Origin: JAJRRL01 sp047404195
GTDB lineage: Bacteria > Pseudomonadota > Gammaproteobacteria > JAJRRL01
Assembly (NCBI GenBank): GCA_047404195.1
Contig: JBDOIU010000012.1
Location: 107,840 to 171,839, forward strand
DNA: 64,000 nucleotides
Direction of reading: 5' to 3'
Shown: positions 1 to 8,884 of the stretch, one piece after another
Position numbering within the stretch: the first letter of the stretch is position 1
Layout of the letters: every line of letters begins with the position of its first letter
Program-made: the position numbers and the translations under genes
The notes under the pieces: generated by a model
Seen by the model: the letters and a program-made list of their open reading frames with translations, nothing else
Database searches by the model: none
Told to the model about the DNA's origin: nothing

Positions 1-703
1 GCCAGCCTTGCCGCCAGTGCAATGCCAATGTTCCACTGATATGCCCACCCAGTAATTGTCCAGGTAAAATGCGTGCTGTCAGGCTGTCACGATTGCCTTG
101 ACCCTGTAATGTCATCAACGATTGACTGTCACTCAGTTTGAGTTGGAAGTTATATTGTTGCGGTGTGCCATTCAGATAGCCTTCGATGTGTTTGAGATTG
201 CTGATATTCGTCATGGCCTGTAGTTTAAATTGCATGTTCTGTTTTTCAAGGGCGCTGCTAAGCTGTAGTTGTTGCATGACAATGGGTTGTTGGCGTTGTG
301 GTATACGCAATGTCAGATGTTGGATGGCAGCACGGTCGATGGTTAATTGCGAGGGGAGGGTGAGGTGGCTGCTGGTACTGTCGGACGCTTTGAGTTCGAT
401 GGTCGCTTTTTCTGCTGAAAAGTCGGCAATGGAAAGGTGTCCTGAAAAAATGTCCCATGGACGCCAGCGACAAGTCAGATTGTCTAAATGTATGTGCTGA
501 TGTGCGTTTTCAATATCGAGTGTTTGTGCACGAATAGGTCCGATAACACTGCCCTGCAGTTCACTGCTTTGAATGCGGGTGCCTGTGATGCTGTGGCTGA
601 GCCCGAATAGGATGGATAAGCCGAGATGTGTTGTTAACAATAGGGTTGCCAAGGCTGTTAAGCCGAGTAAACCTGCGACGAAGCGCCAGAAAAATCGTGT
701 CAT
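1..703 (-). CDS. tamB: TamB N-terminal part (cut by window edge)
   Basis: An open frame runs from the ATG at 703 to the window edge without a stop, giving about 234 residues. The start overlaps the tamA stop codon (ATGA), the usual coupled tamA-tamB arrangement. The protein opens MTRFFWRFVAGLLGLTALA, an N-terminal membrane anchor. It continues into a beta-rich stretch with segments such as GTRIQSSELQGSVIGPIRAQ, typical of the start of TamB/YtfN, the inner-membrane-anchored periplasm-spanning partner of TamA. TamB helps place outer-membrane proteins and takes part in phospholipid traffic between the envelope membranes (family knowledge). Only the N-terminus is visible; the C-terminal DUF490 domain lies outside the window. 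The call rests mainly on position after tamA and the anchor. Confidence 0.85.
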   Translation of the reverse strand, partial: MTRFFWRFVAGLLGLTALATLLLTTHLGLSILFGLSHSITGTRIQSSELQGSVIGPIRAQTLDIENAHQHIHLDNLTCRWRPWDIFSGHLSIADFSAEKATIELKASDSTSSHLTLPSQLTIDRAAIQHLTLRIPQRQQPIVMQQLQLSSALEKQNMQFKLQAMTNISNLKHIEGYLNGTPQQYNFQLKLSDSQSLMTLQGQGNRDSLTARILPGQLLGGHISGTLALHWRQGW

Positions 704-2457
704 AGCATTGAGCCCAAGTTAAATTGAATCATCGTGGCGTGAGTGGCATCGTGTCGGCCAAAGCCAACGCTGATTTCAAGGTGTCCCAATGGACTGTCCC
801 AGACCAGAGCAGGGCCTATACCAATGTAGGGTTTTTTGTGTAAGATGCTACTGTCACCGACATTACCCACATCACAGAAAGCAGCGAGATACCAGTTTGG
901 GATCACTTCATGCTGCCACTCGAGATTGGCAATGGCTTTCAGTCTACCAGGGCCGATAGACATGTACCGAAACCCGCGAATGCTCTCACTACCGCCAGCA
1001 AAAAGTTGCAATGTCAGTGGTAAGTTATTTAAGCGCTTGATGTCGGTATAGCCCAATTCGACGCGGCCAAGAATGCGGTTATGTTGCCAAATTTTATGCA
1101 GTATAGCGGCGCGAAAATGGATTTGCCAAAAGCCCGTCTTGGAGAGCAGTGATTTAATGGCGCCACTGGTTTCCAGCATGACGTGGTAGCTGGTGCGTTG
1201 ATATTTGCCTCGATTCAAGGCACTGCGCTCAATACGCCAGCGTGCCATCAGTAGGTGGGTTTCTGTTTTTGGAAAGTTAATGGTGCTGCCACTGAGGTTA
1301 TAGTGTTCTTCTAAGGCATTTAAGGAGAGCTGGCTTGTCCAGTGATGCCAGGTGTTTTGGTGTAAAAATTGCAATAATTTCGTTTTTGCCGTACCACTGA
1401 TTTGTTGTAAATGGCTGAGTTGTAGGCGCACAGCATTGAAATCGGTTGGTGGATAAAGGCCAGGCATGTTATAGCTGAGCATGACGGCACTGTTGATGGC
1501 ACTGGCGCGCACGTATGCTTTCAGCTGATCGCCATGCCGGTTAAGCTGCCGGAATGTGGCACCAACCGATCCACGTACACCCGTGTCGGTACCATAACCT
1601 GCCCCCAGGGTATAGCTACGAGCCACTGCTGGGGTTAAAATAATGCGCATTGGAATGCGGTGAGTTTTATTGTTTGGTACCGGTATCACACTGACACTGG
1701 AAAAGTTATCAGCACTGATAAAGCCCTGGCGCGTGCGCTCAACCAGGTTTTGATCATAAGCTTGTTGTGCACGGTAGGTCAGAAATCTTTTTAAGTAGGC
1801 GTGCTCATAGACGTTGGTATTGAAATGTGTCTCACCAAAACGGTAGCGTTGGCCAGTATTCAGCTGCAATTGACAGTCGGCTTGTTGTCGCTGTAGATTT
1901 ATTTGACAATGGTGTTTGGAAAGATGTGCATCTAAATAGCCGCTGTTTTGCGCTACTTTCAGTAGCAATGCTTTAGCACTGCGGTATTGTTCACTGCTAA
2001 AGACTTGGCCGCTGTGTAAAGGCCACCGTTCGTGTATTTTCTTAATGGCAGCTGCAGGCAGTTGACCGTTAACAGACCAATCCACCTTCGCAAAGTGTAC
2101 TTGCTGTCCCAGTTTAATGTGGTATTGCACGCGCCAGTCATGACCTTGTTTTTGAATCTGTGCCTGAATTTTCACATTGAAATAGCCATAGGGCTTTAAT
2201 GCTTTAAGAATGGTCAGTCTGGCTCTTTTTTCGGCAAATCCTGCTGCCAACTTGCTCTGATATTGCCCAATGCTATTGTTTTTAGCCGTTATACCCAGTG
2301 CCAGTTGGACATTTTTGTTTGTTTTCGTGCCCAAACCGCTGAGTGACACATGCAGACGATAGGCGGAGTGATGTTGATTGGGTGCAGTCAATTTTGCACA
2401 GACCAATGGGGTGAGCGCGATGAGGCTGAATGAAAGCAGGAGACGACAGCGAATCAT
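700..2457 (-). CDS. tamA: TamA, Omp85-family outer membrane translocation and assembly protein
   Basis: The product is an Omp85-family outer-membrane protein: periplasmic POTRA domains followed by a 16-strand barrel, working with TamB. A signal peptide (MIRCRLLLSFSLIALTPLVCA) is followed by POTRA-like sequence including KPYGYFNVKIQAQIQ, then an Omp85 barrel with GGSESIRGFRY and a C-terminal strand ending MIQFNLGSML. I chose the ATG at 2457 because it places the signal peptide at the very N-terminus, giving about 585 residues. A GTG at 2526 in frame would add 23 residues; neither start has a clear ribosome binding site. The gene lies 135 bases downstream of the large unknown gene at 2593 and could share its transcript. 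Confidence 0.87.
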   Translation of the reverse strand: MIRCRLLLSFSLIALTPLVCAKLTAPNQHHSAYRLHVSLSGLGTKTNKNVQLALGITAKNNSIGQYQSKLAAGFAEKRARLTILKALKPYGYFNVKIQAQIQKQGHDWRVQYHIKLGQQVHFAKVDWSVNGQLPAAAIKKIHERWPLHSGQVFSSEQYRSAKALLLKVAQNSGYLDAHLSKHHCQINLQRQQADCQLQLNTGQRYRFGETHFNTNVYEHAYLKRFLTYRAQQAYDQNLVERTRQGFISADNFSSVSVIPVPNNKTHRIPMRIILTPAVARSYTLGAGYGTDTGVRGSVGATFRQLNRHGDQLKAYVRASAINSAVMLSYNMPGLYPPTDFNAVRLQLSHLQQISGTAKTKLLQFLHQNTWHHWTSQLSLNALEEHYNLSGSTINFPKTETHLLMARWRIERSALNRGKYQRTSYHVMLETSGAIKSLLSKTGFWQIHFRAAILHKIWQHNRILGRVELGYTDIKRLNNLPLTLQLFAGGSESIRGFRYMSIGPGRLKAIANLEWQHEVIPNWYLAAFCDVGNVGDSSILHKKPYIGIGPALVWDSPLGHLEISVGFGRHDATHATMIQFNLGSML

Positions 2458-2592
2458 GGGGATCATCAAAATAAAAATGAATGCATAGTTTAAAGCAATG
2501 TGTACCGAAAAGCCAAGGCTGCTCACAGTTTCTGTTAGAAAAAAGCCACAAGCTTGTTTGCTTAAGTGCTGCTCATGCTTTCCTGTTAATCA

Positions 2593-5500
2593 TTATGGAC
2601 CGCCCATTCCAGGACCATGAGTTTGGTTTGGTTCAATAAGAACCGAGGAATCTTCATTGGTCTTTTGCGCTTCATCTTTCGCTTGCGCTCTCAATGTGAC
2701 TTTAGAGCGCGGCGTTGTTGTTCGATGCTTTGCTGTTGACACAACCCATTGACCAGATGTGTTTTTGCTGAGGTGGGTACCGTGCTGATTACCTGGCATT
2801 GACTGGAGTTTGCTCTGTATCTTGTTCATACGCTGTTCGACATATTGCTTAACGGCTTTCTTTTCCCATTGTTGGTTGTATTTTCTGTAGAGCTTACGAT
2901 GGGCGTTCAGCATTTTTTCACAATGAGATTGCTCTCGTTGCTTCATTTCTAAAAATGCTTTGTCCTCTGGATTTTCAGGTTGATTCGCCTTCTCAGCTTG
3001 CTGGATGCGCTTACTGACTTCGTCGATCAATTCCTGCTGTTTGAGTTGAATTTGAATGAGGTCGCTCATATTCGCACTCAGTTTTGACAGCAGTTCGGGT
3101 TTTGCAAGAGCACCTGCACCTGCATCTGCATCTGCTTCTGTGCTATCTGTTGCCATGCTATTATTGAATGCAGTGGTATCATCTTTGTATTCTTTTTGGT
3201 ATAGCTTATCAAGAAACGCATCGGCATCCGGTTTGATAGCGGCATCGCTGCATGCTGCGATAGCAGAGAGTGCCTCTACTGTTCGTGTAAATAAAGAGTC
3301 TCCCAGACTCGCATTATCCTTCCCTGTCGCACGCTCCAGCGCTTGTTTTAAAAATTCCTGCTTTGTGCCTGCTTGCGCCCACGCACCTGCTGACTGTTTT
3401 GCATCGTTTTGCTCAGTTGTGTTCTTTTCGACCCAGTTACCTTCATCATCTGGGTCGGGGAGGTTAACAAAGAGCATATCAGCTAGGTGATCCCTGAAAT
3501 CCGATTTAATTGGCCCGGCATCCGCTTGTGGATTGGTTTTACGCAACAACTGCAGTATTTTTTTGCACATGGCGTCATTGAGTTGCGGCTCAAATGTTTG
3601 CGCTTTTTCTTTTGAGGATGCTGCTACAACCAGCATTTCAAGGTCTTTCTCAATCACTTGATCCAAGACATCTTTTGACATTTGTGCCGGTGGGATAGCT
3701 CCCCCTGGTCGCTTTATGTGTGCCTGAAACGATGCGTGTTTGTCATATGCCGCAGCTTCAGCTTGCCATGGTGCGTGTGTGCTAATCCCCATATGGTCCT
3801 GCATAGTTTGCAGTGCAGTTTCGGCAAGGGTCTTGCGTATAGCTTCTCCTGCAAGTTCATCATCGAGGCTTGCTGTAGGGAGTTCTGCTAAGCCTTGTCT
3901 TACTCTAGCCTGTTTTTGCTCTAGCTCTGTCAGTTTCTTTTGTACATCAGCCAGCTCAGCTTTAAATGCTAGTTCTAACGGCCCACCATTTTCAATCTGG
4001 TCGTTAATATCAGCTATTGAGTCCTGTAGTTTACTCTTTTCCTGCTCCAGATCTTGCAACTGCAACTGCAACTGCAGCTTCTGCCGCTGTATCGGTGTGC
4101 TGTTGAATTTCCTTAAGAAGTTTTCGCGCTCTTCGGCGGGTACTGCCGCTAGAGATTCTTTTAGCGCTGTCATGGCTTCTAGCTGAATGCGCTGGTCTGG
4201 GTTTAATGGTGTAGTATCTTTTAGATCGGTTATTTGCTCGCTAAGCTGGTCAAACAGTGTGATTGTACCGTTACCATTAATGCTTGCTGCAATGCCTACA
4301 GAGCCTACAGACTCAATGCTATCAGCGCGTTCCCTCGCGACAGCATTGGGTGCTCTCAGGACAAAGTTGGGGCAATTGAGCAGTGCTTTCGTTGCCATCA
4401 GCGTTTTCATTGTGCCATTTTTGGCTTGTGCCAGTGTCGATAACTGCTGCTCAAATTCAAGGTTTTTCGGTGTGAATCCCCAATTTTTTAGGAAATGAAA
4501 TTTCTCTTGATCCGTTGTTTCTTGTCGGTTTTCAGCAAAACAATGCCAGGCACCACCCCTGGTAACGAGATATCCTAAATTACTAAGCTGCTGTAGTGTT
4601 GTGCGCTCCGAGTCAGAGATACCAGCTGATTGGCTCTCCAAGAGATGCTCAGCTTGCCGCTTAGTGATTCCGTTGCTCGGTTTATAGCCTTGTTCGAGCT
4701 CATTCAGCTGGTTCAGTGTGTCTATGACGCTTTGCTTCTTGAGTATTGCTTGCACATCAGTGCGCAGTTTATCAAGTTCTTTGTATTTTGCATCGACCAA
4801 TTCACGTTCACTGTCAGTCAGATTGTCGAAAAATTTAGTAGCATAGTCAGCCTCAGCCTCAGCCTCAGCCTCAGCCCCAGCAGCACGCTGCATTTTTTCC
4901 ATGACCTTTTCAAAATCAGCTTGCTGTTGATACAGCGCCCGTTCTGGTAAGCCATTGACTGCCAGCCAGGCTTCTTCTAATTGTGTTTCACGTTCCTTTT
5001 TTTGTACGTTGTTTTCTTGCTCCGGGGTTGCAAGGCAATCAAGCCCTTTGTGTTCGATGTGATAGTTGCCAAGATGGACTTGGGGGACGTCACTTGCTTG
5101 TGTCGATTTCGAGTAGGTGATGCGAGTTGTGATCGGACCATCAGTTAACTCGTGTGTGCCGAAGTGGCTTTGTAGCAAGGTAGCGCTGATACTGCTATGA
5201 GCGTCATTCGTATCATTTTGGGTTTGTTCTAGATGTCGTTCTGATACGGTAGAGTAGGCTTCGTCTAAGTCGAGTCCAGCATGAAAGTTATGGTCGGGAT
5301 TTTCTTTGGAAAAGTTGTCATTTATGAGGCGAGCCATTTTTTTATTAACAGCTTGCTGGAGTTTCTCGTTACTTTGCATCAACGCCAGAAGCTGCTGTGT
5401 AATTCGCTTGCGATTGACGCCTTCAAGAATATCTTCGTGATCCTTTAGGCTGAGCTGATTGATTAACTTTATGCCATTCTCTCCTTTTAGTGTTTTTTTG

Positions 5501-5685
5501 ACGATATCACGTGCTTCTTTTTGCTCGAGCTTATGTGTCATTGTCATGTAAGCGAGCAATGCGATTGCATTATTATCAGATGAATCTTTGGCAGCACTAA
5601 TCTCGCTGAGGCCTTTTTGATATAAACTTTTTGCCACATCTTGACACGCTTGATCTGTCATCTTGTTTTTTTTCAATTTTGGCAT
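2593..5685 (-). CDS. Large hypothetical coiled-coil protein (1030 aa)
   Basis: I do not recognise this protein. It is hydrophilic, with no signal peptide or membrane segment. A strong coiled-coil stretch lies around residues 535-610 (QLQLQLQDLEQEKSKLQDS and following) and another Glu/Gln/Lys-rich helical stretch around 880-970. Three dipeptide repeat patches are encoded by hexanucleotide arrays: Ala-Glu near residue 275, Gln-Leu near 540 and Asp-Ala/Gly-Ala near 855. The C-terminus is polar and ends HGPGMGGP. The start has an AGAGG site (AGAGGTAACAACATATG). It follows the gene at 5711-7006 after 25 bases, so the two form an operon. The size, coiled coils and lack of recognisable enzymatic motifs resemble secreted effectors or structural scaffold proteins of intracellular bacteria, but nothing here proves that. 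Confidence 0.7.
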   Translation of the reverse strand: MPKLKKNKMTDQACQDVAKSLYQKGLSEISAAKDSSDNNAIALLAYMTMTHKLEQKEARDIVKKTLKGENGIKLINQLSLKDHEDILEGVNRKRITQQLLALMQSNEKLQQAVNKKMARLINDNFSKENPDHNFHAGLDLDEAYSTVSERHLEQTQNDTNDAHSSISATLLQSHFGTHELTDGPITTRITYSKSTQASDVPQVHLGNYHIEHKGLDCLATPEQENNVQKKERETQLEEAWLAVNGLPERALYQQQADFEKVMEKMQRAAGAEAEAEAEADYATKFFDNLTDSERELVDAKYKELDKLRTDVQAILKKQSVIDTLNQLNELEQGYKPSNGITKRQAEHLLESQSAGISDSERTTLQQLSNLGYLVTRGGAWHCFAENRQETTDQEKFHFLKNWGFTPKNLEFEQQLSTLAQAKNGTMKTLMATKALLNCPNFVLRAPNAVARERADSIESVGSVGIAASINGNGTITLFDQLSEQITDLKDTTPLNPDQRIQLEAMTALKESLAAVPAEERENFLRKFNSTPIQRQKLQLQLQLQDLEQEKSKLQDSIADINDQIENGGPLELAFKAELADVQKKLTELEQKQARVRQGLAELPTASLDDELAGEAIRKTLAETALQTMQDHMGISTHAPWQAEAAAYDKHASFQAHIKRPGGAIPPAQMSKDVLDQVIEKDLEMLVVAASSKEKAQTFEPQLNDAMCKKILQLLRKTNPQADAGPIKSDFRDHLADMLFVNLPDPDDEGNWVEKNTTEQNDAKQSAGAWAQAGTKQEFLKQALERATGKDNASLGDSLFTRTVEALSAIAACSDAAIKPDADAFLDKLYQKEYKDDTTAFNNSMATDSTEADADAGAGALAKPELLSKLSANMSDLIQIQLKQQELIDEVSKRIQQAEKANQPENPEDKAFLEMKQREQSHCEKMLNAHRKLYRKYNQQWEKKAVKQYVEQRMNKIQSKLQSMPGNQHGTHLSKNTSGQWVVSTAKHRTTTPRSKVTLRAQAKDEAQKTNEDSSVLIEPNQTHGPGMGGP
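3111..3140 (-). repeat. Degenerate hexanucleotide array encoding Asp-Ala/Gly-Ala
   Basis: Five imperfect six-base units (CACCTG, CACCTG, CATCTG, CATCTG, CTTCTG on the plus strand) lie inside the 1030-residue gene and encode alternating acidic or Gly residues and Ala. The period is a multiple of three, so length change would alter the protein without shifting the frame. Confidence 0.6.
4055..4078 (-). repeat. TGCAAC hexanucleotide array encoding Gln-Leu
   Basis: Three perfect TGCAAC units and one variant (TGCAGC) encode a Gln-Leu dipeptide repeat at the start of the central coiled coil of the 1030-residue protein. The array is in frame. Confidence 0.65.
4847..4876 (-). repeat. TCAGCC hexanucleotide array encoding Ala-Glu
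   Basis: Five perfect tandem TCAGCC units (GGCTGA on the coding strand) encode an alternating Ala-Glu tract. It is the cleanest microsatellite in the window and a candidate for in-frame length variation between strains. Confidence 0.8.
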
Positions 5686-5710
5686 ATGTTGTTACCTCTT
5701 TGTTGGTGGG

Positions 5711-7006
5711 TTAGATACGACCTGCTGAAGGCGCTGGAGTGCTTGATGCTGCCTCGGTATTTATCTTTGCTTTTTTGGCAGCAGTGATGGTGACCCCCTT
5801 GTCAGGATCTTTTTCAGGTGTGCAGCCATGACTAGTGGCGAGAGCATCTGCAATTGTTGCGGAAATTTCACGACACACTGTCTTGCCCAGCTCATCACTG
5901 AGTGCTTGGTGATGTGTCTCTAGCGACTTGAGGCATTTATCATATGTTTTTTGGTCAATGATGCCAGTGTCGCGTTTGTTTTCTAGCCTGTTTTTGGCTG
6001 CTTGAGTGAGCTTGGTGATAGGTGGTTTGCCCCGCACATCCTCACCCTTAGTCTCTGTTGTTGCTGTGCCCGGAGTTTTGGAATAAAGCGGGCACCGCTG
6101 AAGAGCGGCTAATATAGCTGATTCACTATCAGCAGCATCAAGAGCTGAAAGCGGGTCAGTGCCTGCAGATACTACATGTTTCTGGTTCACACCGTTCTCA
6201 CTCTGTAGGTAGGCGCTGATAGCGTTTTGTTTGTCCTCCTGGTTGTTGAACTCAAAAGCCAGATCAAATTTTTTGCCAGCTGTATATTTCAGCGCACTGA
6301 TTATCGCTGGATTCTCAGCGTATTCATTTGCGTATTGTGCCGTGATGTTATCCCAGGTTGTGTCTTGTGAAATCCCACGGTGGCTAAAAGTGGTTGCTTC
6401 TTTTAGGCTGTGATCTGTATGGTATGACATTCGGACGGGGCTGCCGTTGATTTCTACCACGTTACCAGCACTGATTGCCGAGATGTGCTCATTGCAGATT
6501 CCAGCGTCGCTCCATGCTGCCTCCCGATAGCGCAAGCCCAGCTCTGATTGTGCAGCTTTGAGGGCGGTGTCGACGGCCATTTTCCTATCGGAATACCTAT
6601 CTGGGTCTGTTAGTTTTTCGTAGCATTTTTCGAGTTTTAGTGTGACTGTTGAATCCATTGCCTTAAGCTGCGCCTGCAGTGTTGAAGCACTTGCTTCAGG
6701 TCGAGACGCAGCACGGGGCCGATTATTTGGTTTTGCCAAGCCGGCCAATTGCTCTGTCACCTGCCAACACCAGCCATGCAGTGGATCTATCTTGGGTGCT
6801 TTCTCGTGATTTTTCAGGAGTCTATTTGTTATCGTGATCATTTCTTGCCTGATGAAGTCACGTGTGTAGGCTTTGCTGCTGTTGATTGTGGCGTTTTCAC
6901 ATTGCTTGTATACGGCTGCCCAGGCACGTAGTTTTGGTGTGTTGTTTGCTTGGTCCAATAATTTTATCTCTCGAGCGGCTTCGATGGCTTTTTTGTTGGG
7001 TGGCAT
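5711..7006 (-). CDS. Hypothetical protein (431 aa), first gene of a two-gene operon
   Basis: Not recognised. The product is soluble, with no signal peptide and no membrane segment. It begins MPPNKKAIEAAREIKLLDQA and is mostly helical in appearance. A middle region holds EYAENPAIISALKYTAGKKF and a C-terminal helical segment spans about residues 335-400 (LTQAAKNRLENKRDTGIID). The tail is rich in Ala, Ser, Thr and Pro and ends SAGRI. The start has a GAGG element seven bases upstream of the ATG. A sigma70-like promoter lies at 7039-7067. It is followed after 25 bases by the 1030-residue gene, so the two products probably act together. Both have Lys-rich starts and polar tails, but I see no clear homology between them. 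Confidence 0.68.
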   Translation of the reverse strand: MPPNKKAIEAAREIKLLDQANNTPKLRAWAAVYKQCENATINSSKAYTRDFIRQEMITITNRLLKNHEKAPKIDPLHGWCWQVTEQLAGLAKPNNRPRAASRPEASASTLQAQLKAMDSTVTLKLEKCYEKLTDPDRYSDRKMAVDTALKAAQSELGLRYREAAWSDAGICNEHISAISAGNVVEINGSPVRMSYHTDHSLKEATTFSHRGISQDTTWDNITAQYANEYAENPAIISALKYTAGKKFDLAFEFNNQEDKQNAISAYLQSENGVNQKHVVSAGTDPLSALDAADSESAILAALQRCPLYSKTPGTATTETKGEDVRGKPPITKLTQAAKNRLENKRDTGIIDQKTYDKCLKSLETHHQALSDELGKTVCREISATIADALATSHGCTPEKDPDKGVTITAAKKAKINTEAASSTPAPSAGRI

Positions 7007-7038
7007 GAGTCAACCTCGTCTGTAACTAACATATATAT

Positions 7039-7067
7039 AGTATAACAGAACGAGTAAATGATGTACA
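7039..7067 (-). promoter_or_regulatory. Predicted promoter of the 7006-2593 operon
   Basis: On the minus strand TGTACA (-35, 4 of 6 matches) is followed by a 17-base spacer and TATACT (-10), 32 bases before the ATG at 7006. The AT-rich tract after it (TATATATG) may aid melting. Confidence 0.5.
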
Positions 7068-7089
7068 GGGATTTGTATAAGCTATTGAA

Positions 7090-7162
7090 AGCTGGCGATA
7101 GGATTCGAACCTACGACCGACTGATTACAAATCAGTTGCTCTACCAACTGAGCTACGCCAGC
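7090..7162 (-). tRNA. tRNA-Thr (anticodon UGU)
   Basis: Read on the minus strand the gene starts GCTGGCGTAGCTCAGTTGG and folds into a cloverleaf. The acceptor stem GCTGGCG pairs with CGCCAGC, the anticodon arm is CTGAT-TTGTAAT-CAG with anticodon TGT, and the T arm contains GGTTCGAATCC. The discriminator is T and CCA is not encoded. Its own promoter-like element lies at 7176-7204, and it sits 85 bases downstream of gltX. Confidence 0.93.
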
Positions 7163-7175
7163 AAACATGCTTCGC

Positions 7176-7204
7176 ATTGTAAGATCGCTGCTACGAAAAA
7201 TCAA
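7176..7204 (-). promoter_or_regulatory. Predicted promoter of tRNA-Thr(UGU)
   Basis: Minus strand TTGATT, 17-base spacer, TACAAT. The -10 ends 13 bases before the tRNA 5' end, well placed for a short tRNA leader. Confidence 0.55.
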
Positions 7205-7247
7205 TGGCTTTGGGAGCAAAAAAACAAATTTTTTGCTTGATTGGCTG

Positions 7248-8666
7248 TTAGGTGGTTGATATGGCGTGCTTTTCTAGGCAGTTCTGTATGCGTTTTAAGC
7301 ATTCATCCCGCCCTATGATGCTCATAGTCAGATCAATGGATGGTGAGTTGGTGTTGCCTGTGAGAGCAATACGCAGAGGTTGCGCAATTTTTGCAAATCC
7401 AAGCGCCTGCTCTTTCAGAAAATGCTTGAGCAGCTGCTTAAGGGATTCGGCAGACCATTCCTGGTGATTTTTAAGGTGTGTGTTGAAGTCTGCCAGTCGG
7501 GCCAGACCTGGCTCGTCCAGATGCTTGCTGACGGCATCTGCATTGAAATAGAAGCTATCGTTGAAGAAATATAGGCTATATTCCGCCATCTCTTGCATTG
7601 TTTTGCTGCGTGCAACTTGCGCTGCACAAACAGCTGCTAGCTTTGCTTGCTCATGACATGAGATATCAAGACGTGCTAATTGTGTTTGCAAGATTGGTGC
7701 CAGCGCCGGTCCAGCCTGTTGCATAAATTGTTGATTACACCACAGTAGCTTGTCAGGATTAAAGACGGCGCCAGAGCGACTGACAGTGTCTAGACTGAAT
7801 AGGTCGATCATTTCTTGGCGGCTGAATAGCTCTTGGTCACCATGTGACCAGCCCAGGCGTGCCAAGGCGGATAGCATGGCTTCTGGTAGGTAACCCGCTT
7901 CGCGATAATGACTGATGCTGGTCGCAGCATGCCGCTTGGAGAGTCTTTTGCCATCATCTCCCAGAATGCTTGGTACGTGTGCGTAGATTGGTGGGGTGTG
8001 ACCCAGCGCGCGCATGAGATTTATCTGTCTGGGGGTGTTGTTGATGTGGTCGTCACCGCGGATAACATGGCTGATGCGCATGTCGGCATCATCAACCACC
8101 ACAACAAAGTTATAAGTGGGGGAGCCGTCACTGCGCCTGATAATTAGGTCATCCAGTTCACTATTCGCAATTGTGATATCACCGCGGATAGCGTCTGTAA
8201 AGGTAACACTGCCTTCTTTCGGGTTGCGAAAGCGCACACATAGGTTCTCGCTGCTGTCTGCTGTGAGGCCGCGCTGCGCGCAATGCCCATCATAGCGAGG
8301 TTTTTCTCCACGGCTGCGTTGCTCTTCGCGCACGGCGTCAAGGCGCTCACTGCTGCAATCACAATAATAAGCCAGGTCTTGCTCAAGCAAAGAGTCTATC
8401 AGCGCGTTGTAGTGTGATAGTCTTTCGGTCTGCCGCATGATGGGTTCATCGTGATCCAGGCCAAGCCAGGCCAGGTCGTCAATGATGCCCTGCGTGAAGT
8501 GCTCTTTTGAGCGGGTTTGGTCGGTATCTTCAATGCGTAGAACGAATTGACCGCCATGATGACGGGCAAATAGCCAGGCAAAAAGCGCAGTGCGCAAAGA
8601 GCCGAGGTGTAGGTATCCAGTGGGGCTCGGGGCAAAGCGTGTCCGTATTGTGTCAGTTGGTTGCAT
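7248..8666 (-). CDS. gltX: Glutamyl-tRNA synthetase
   Basis: GltX charges tRNA-Glu with glutamate using ATP in the cytoplasm. The class I signature is clear: RFAPSPTGYLHLGSLRTALF holds the HIGH-type motif (HLGS) and KRLSKRHAA holds the KMSKS-type motif, here LSKRH. A Cys/His cluster (YYCDCSSERLDAVREEQRSRG, then YDGHCAQRG) matches the zinc-binding region seen in gammaproteobacterial GluRS. About 472 residues is normal for the family. I set the start at MQPTDTIRTRFAP (ATG ending at 8666), preceded by GAGAGA; an upstream in-frame start at 8702 lacks a site. The window does not show whether the organism also has GlnRS. Confidence 0.96.
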   Translation of the reverse strand: MQPTDTIRTRFAPSPTGYLHLGSLRTALFAWLFARHHGGQFVLRIEDTDQTRSKEHFTQGIIDDLAWLGLDHDEPIMRQTERLSHYNALIDSLLEQDLAYYCDCSSERLDAVREEQRSRGEKPRYDGHCAQRGLTADSSENLCVRFRNPKEGSVTFTDAIRGDITIANSELDDLIIRRSDGSPTYNFVVVVDDADMRISHVIRGDDHINNTPRQINLMRALGHTPPIYAHVPSILGDDGKRLSKRHAATSISHYREAGYLPEAMLSALARLGWSHGDQELFSRQEMIDLFSLDTVSRSGAVFNPDKLLWCNQQFMQQAGPALAPILQTQLARLDISCHEQAKLAAVCAAQVARSKTMQEMAEYSLYFFNDSFYFNADAVSKHLDEPGLARLADFNTHLKNHQEWSAESLKQLLKHFLKEQALGFAKIAQPLRIALTGNTNSPSIDLTMSIIGRDECLKRIQNCLEKHAISTT

Positions 8667-8785
8667 GCGAAGTCTCTCAGATAAAAATGCGATTCTTATC
8701 ATACACCAGAATACTCGGTGTGCATATCCTGCAAAGTCGTGGTCTTAGTGGCACAAAACACACAAAAATTGAACGCTTTTACCCA

Positions 8786-8814
8786 TTGCGTTTTCATTTG
8801 AAACATTTTATGAT
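8786..8814 (+). promoter_or_regulatory. Predicted promoter of the ankyrin gene
   Basis: TTGCGT, 17-base spacer, TATGAT, ending about 70 bases upstream of the ATG at 8885 in an AT-rich stretch between two divergently read genes. Confidence 0.45.
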
Positions 8815-8884
8815 TTATTTTTTCCCAGAGGTGGTGTTTTTTTTGCCTCTGTGTGTGGTAACACCAATCAAGGAGAGGGTGTTA

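Noticed and set aside
3056..4498. Several long plus-strand frames opposite the 1030-residue gene
   Set aside because: They arise from repeat-biased codons of the minus-strand gene, lack ribosome binding sites and have Ser/Cys-rich nonsense composition.
4847..4876. Hexanucleotide array as a CRISPR-like or mobile repeat
   Set aside because: The units are six bases, contiguous, without spacers, and lie in frame inside a gene.
7090..7162. tRNA-Thr(UGU) as an integration site for the 2593-7006 genes
   Set aside because: The tRNA 3' end faces the accessory genes, but I find no direct repeat of its 3' end near 2527-2592 and no integrase in the window.
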